From Tetmemena sp. SeJ-2015 (lineage: Eukaryota; Ciliophora; Spirotrichea; Sporadotrichida; Oxytrichidae): 64,000 nt of DNA. The translations under genes were made by a program, and so were the position numbers. Below, in pieces: positions 60,500 through 64,000 of the stretch (positions within the stretch are counted from its first letter, which is position 1; each line of letters opens with the position of its first letter). Location of the stretch: NCBI GenBank assembly GCA_027382625.1, contig JAJKFJ010021883.1:142896-206895 (forward strand). Direction: 5' to 3'. Below the pieces are notes generated by a model. The model was given only the letters and a program-made list of their open reading frames with translations. It ran no database searches and was not told the origin of the DNA.

Positions 60500-60840
60500 T
60501 AATATTGCAAGTTTATTTCAAATTCTGTTTTAAAATGGCGAATTTCCTTATATATTTCATTATAACTTCTTTCTCCTGTCTCTTCTTTTTGTTCTTATTT
60601 TTTTCTTTTTGTTATTATTTTCCATTTTAGATTTGACTTTGAGTTGGGTTCCTTTTTGGAAGTTTTTGATCGTAAGCTATTTCTCTCAGATATTCTTTTA
60701 GTTTCTTTTCTCTGACTGCCTCTTCTTCCAACGCTCTCTTCCTGCTTTTGAAAGTTAAGCCTCCCTAGTTAGAACTTGGGACAAGAAAGCTTAACTAATT
60801 CCTTGACCACAATATTTTATAAGAAATCTTTGCGATTGAA
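60500..60840 (-). CDS. Lys/Glu-rich coiled-coil coding fragment (probable MDS)
   Basis: Minus strand reads IVVKELVKLSCPKF, then after a one-base slip FKSRKRALEEEAVREKKLKE, YLREIAYDQKLPKRNPTQSQ and a Lys-rich tail. It is strongly helical and charged, and clearly different from the AT-rich DNA around it. No start codon or clear stop of its own, and no recognised family. Confidence 0.5.
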
Positions 60841-62152
60841 ACTTTCTAGATTAATTATAACATTAATTTTGGCATCTTCAAATCTAGCATGAAAAAATTA
60901 AATTATTTTTAAAATACAAAACTATGTTTATATATATTATTGTAACTATAAAATCGATGAACATTTTTTTATTTTCATATTAATAATTGGAGAAACCTTT
61001 AACTTAACCAATATGCTATTTTTAAATTATTTTTAGGTAAAATGGCTTCATTAAATTGCATTTCTTTACATTTTAAATAAAATTTTGCTATTGTTTTTTA
61101 AACATTTTAAGCTTATTAAAATAAGAAATTTTCTAAAGATTATTAATTAAAATATGATTTTCCGGGTTTAAATTTATGTTACTTGGAGAGTAATAGCTAG
61201 ATTAAAAAATATTGAGTTATATCAATTGAGAATCATAGGTGCTTCAGGTCTATTCGGTAATCAAAGTTAAAGCAGAATCATTAAAATGAAACTTAGTACT
61301 CACTAATAAATATTTATGCAGACTTTTACTCATATATTTTCATATAGGAATGTAGGGCTAAATCTAAAAGTTTAACAAAAAAGTTTTGAGAATTGAAATA
61401 AACTATAAAATAAGACAAAACTAGGGAAAGCTAGAAGCTGAAATTAGAAGTCACAGTTCAAGAAAGGCAATCAGAAGGCATTTTAAATTTCTTAGTTCAT
61501 GCTTGTTTCATTTAAGATTCCTATTTTAGAATTTATTCCTTTTCTTAACACTAAACTAACGTGTAGACAATTGGAGATAATGGAATTAATAAATTTATTA
61601 ATTTTATTTATTTAGTCGAAGAAATATTTATTGTAAATGGCCTTCTATTATTTTTTGTAAGGAATATTAAGATTTAATATTCAAATTATATTTAATAAAT
61701 TTTACAATGTTTTAATTATGTAAATAAGTGAAGATCATGTATTTTAATTCAAATGTTTTAAGGATTTGACAGAGTTTAATTAGCCAAATCAGGAATGATA
61801 TTGTATTTCAAAAATAATTTTAGAATATCCAATATATTAAGTTTATCATAAATCTTATGATTTTTGAAAATAAAAATACTAAATTAGTAATAAAGATTTA
61901 GCGGAATGGAATAGAAAATAAATAAATAGCTTCATCCGTGATTCTACCCATAAGTGAAGAAACAGTAAAATTTAAGATTAAAAGAGAATATGAAAGCAAA
62001 TAATTTAAATACTTCCTTCATCGACAAAACTTTCAAAATTTAATTATTCAAAACATTTTCGTTTATCATACAAATTAGAGAAATCCCTTTTTAAATTTAA
62101 ATTATTATAAAAACTTCCTCCCTCTATTTTTAAACAATAATTGTTTGGGGTT
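60841..62152. other. AT-rich stretch, nothing recognised
   Basis: Low-complexity A/T sequence with frequent stops and no coding island, repeat or RNA gene that I can support. Confidence 0.5.
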
Positions 62153-62784
62153 GGGGGGGGGGGGCCTTTTCCTCGACAGAAAAATTTTATAATAAAAAAA
62201 AGGTAAAAAAAAATATGTTTATAGGGAAATTTTTCCGCTCCTGAATCTGATTTTTCCCAAATTATAGGGGCCTTTTCGAACTTTCCAAAGGCCTAAAATT
62301 TTAATCCAAATTCAGTAAATAGGGGTGCGCCTTTAAAAAAAATCTATTTTTTTACCTATTTTTTTCGCTATTTAAAATTTTTTAAAAGCGCTTTTTTTTG
62401 AAATAGTGAAATATTTTTTGATTAAATAACATGCTTCAGCTAAAGCCCAAAAAAGTGAGCTGAAAAAATTGGGGAGCATTAGCCCATTTATCAAAGAATT
62501 TAAAATTTTTGGGTTTTGAAAAAAAATTTCCTATTTCAAAAAAAGCGGGTTTAAAATTTTTTTTACAATAGCGAAAAAAAAGGTTAAAAAAATAGATTTT
62601 ATTTAGGGGCAGCTGACCTCAGCTGACTGAATTAGGATTAAAAATTTTAGGCCTTTGATGTTCCCAATTTTTTTCCCCTTTTTATTTGGAAAAATCAGAT
62701 TCAGGAGGAAAAATTTCCCTAAAACATTTTTTTTTTACTTCTTTTTTTCAATTTAAATTTTACTGTCGAGGAAAAGCCCCCCCC
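62153..62784. mobile_element. Long palindromic element with G-run ends
   Basis: The left end starts with twelve G, then CCTTTTCCTCGACAG; the right end, read inward on the minus strand, has eight G then CTTTTCCTCGACAG. The two arms remain complementary, with gaps, for about 270 bp each (landmarks: CCTGAATCTGATTTTTCC, AAGGCCTAAAATTTT, AAAATCTATTTTTTTA, TCGCTATT), leaving a centre of about 80 bp around 62430-62510. The terminal bases resemble those of the element at 52081, so they may be one family. No coding frame and no certain target duplication. Confidence 0.85.
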
Positions 62785-64000
62785 AAGTATGCTTCGTAAA
62801 TTTTTCCCTTTTTAACTTTTCTTATTTGACAACTGAAATTGTATCAACAGGTTTATTTTTCAACTCTTCTGAAATATTTGTTTCTTCTGCAAAAGCTTAA
62901 ATTTTGAAAATCTGAGAATTCTTTGGATCTTCAACCTTAATTTAATGTTTATTCTTAAAATAATTTGTATAAACTTAAATCTGCTTTTGATCTTTGGATT
63001 AAGTAATTTAAGCATTATGGCCATAAGCTAATTATCCCTAAGGATCTTAAGAAAAGGGAATCTATAAATTTTGAAGATCCTAATTTAGTCCAGTAAATTT
63101 TAAGTTGCTATTATTGCTTTTTGAATTATCCAAATTGATTGGGAAACTTTCTAAGATATGGTCAATTGCTTCTCTGCTAAATGATTATTCTTATGTCTGA
63201 TTTGAAGTAGTCCTCTCATTTATTAAGTTGTAATCTTAAAAATAAACTAAAGCATAGGACGATTCAAAACATATATTTAATTATTTATTTTTAATCCTAT
63301 GACTATCCATTATCTTTATTTGACTTTTCTCTTTATTTATGTCCATTGTTTATTAACTCATTCTATAAGGGATACTTTTAAGTTTAATTCAGCTTTTTCT
63401 AAATGAATGATTTCAAAAGTTTTAAGGATTAGTTCTAAATTATTTTAACAAAAAAATTCTTACTCTGATTTTGAGTTTGTTCAAGATTTACCTCTGAAGC
63501 TTAATTTTATTTTAATTATGAGAACCGTCAGGTTAAAGAAGAAATAAAGCAGTGTGAGTATTACAGGACAGTATCCTATTGTGATAGCCATATCAGCATC
63601 AATATTAAAAGCATCATTAAATGGAATCAAACTTGCTGTTATTAAATACACCATACCTTCGTTCAAACAAAATATCAGATATCTCGAATTATCTAAAAAT
63701 ATTATAATTTGTCTAAAATAATTTAATTTATATATCTTGGAATGGTTAACTAGATAAAAGGTAGATCAAGTAAAACAAATTAGACATAACCATCAAAAGT
63801 AATTGAATCCCAGAATGATCACCCAGATATACCAAACACAAGATCATTCATGCAAATTAATGTTAAATATTAGATGTAGAATATCTTTCTCAAATTACTC
63901 ACTGAATAAAACAACATGCTTTAATTCAAATTAATGCTTGATAAGTATTCTTGTATTATTCCATCCTAGGTAAATGAATGAAATTGATCGAATAAACCCT
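62748..64000 (-). CDS. C-terminal membrane part of a ciliate surface-type protein (partial)
   Basis: Minus strand, entering from beyond the window. Hydrophobic segments come first (LLLMVMSNLFYLIYLLSSQP; DNSRYLIFCLNEGMVYLITA; SLIPFNDAFNIDADMAITIG; CPVILTLLYFFFNLTVLI). After a break near 63350-63480 a polar cytoplasmic tail follows: SYALVYFQDYNLINERTTSN, SREAIDHILESFPINLDNSK, QGQLAYGHNAQITQSKDQ, FAEETNISEELKNKPVDTIS. The order NE..VYLI...PF.D.......IGY...L....N resembles the C-terminal membrane domain of large ciliate surface proteins with extracellular repeats. The frame runs into the end of the palindromic element (62777-62784) and stops at TGA 62748-62750 inside it. Confidence 0.62.

Overview
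The window looks like germline (micronuclear) DNA of a spirotrich ciliate of the Oxytricha/Stylonychia/Tetmemena type. Two observations support this. First, reading frames stay open only when TAA and TAG are read as glutamine and TGA is the sole stop, and conserved proteins carry many such codons. Second, conserved genes are interrupted by AT-rich segments flanked by short direct repeats (pointers). Removing the segment plus one repeat copy restores the conserved protein, as expected for internal eliminated sequences (IESs) between macronuclear-destined segments (MDSs). Ordinary GT-AG introns are also present. Many genes also need one-base frame corrections, mostly at homopolymers; these look like sequence errors, so exact protein sequences are provisional. 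The species cannot be named from the window.

Bases 1-41145 are gene-dense, with little space between genes. In order they hold: the end of a CLC chloride channel; a secreted metallophosphoesterase; a RUS-family protein (minus); CTF8; AP-2 alpha; NIP7; a J-domain protein; an unknown protein; a PP2C phosphatase split in two by 5.8 kb that contains a complete minus-strand gene; PUS3 (minus); a protein kinase with DFN in place of DFG (minus); several unknown genes; two Cys/His-motif plus TPR proteins of the same architecture; CFAP70; and a ubiquilin with two clear IESs. CFAP70 is a ciliary protein. CTF8, NIP7, PUS3, AP-2 alpha and ubiquilin are housekeeping genes.

Bases 42-49 kb hold a fragmented gene for a large repeat-containing, probably extracellular protein. 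Bases 49.2-51.3 kb are a GC-rich island with a minus-strand gene that still uses TAA/TAG as glutamine.

Bases 51.3-64 kb are very AT-rich and look largely germline-limited. They contain a TIR element with a 7-bp target duplication, a long palindromic element with related G-run ends, a smaller inverted-repeat unit, a diverged direct repeat, and scattered short coding-like islands that may be MDSs of scrambled or long-IES genes. The right edge carries the C-terminal membrane part of a minus-strand gene. No tRNA, rRNA, CRISPR array or tandem telomeric repeat was seen.
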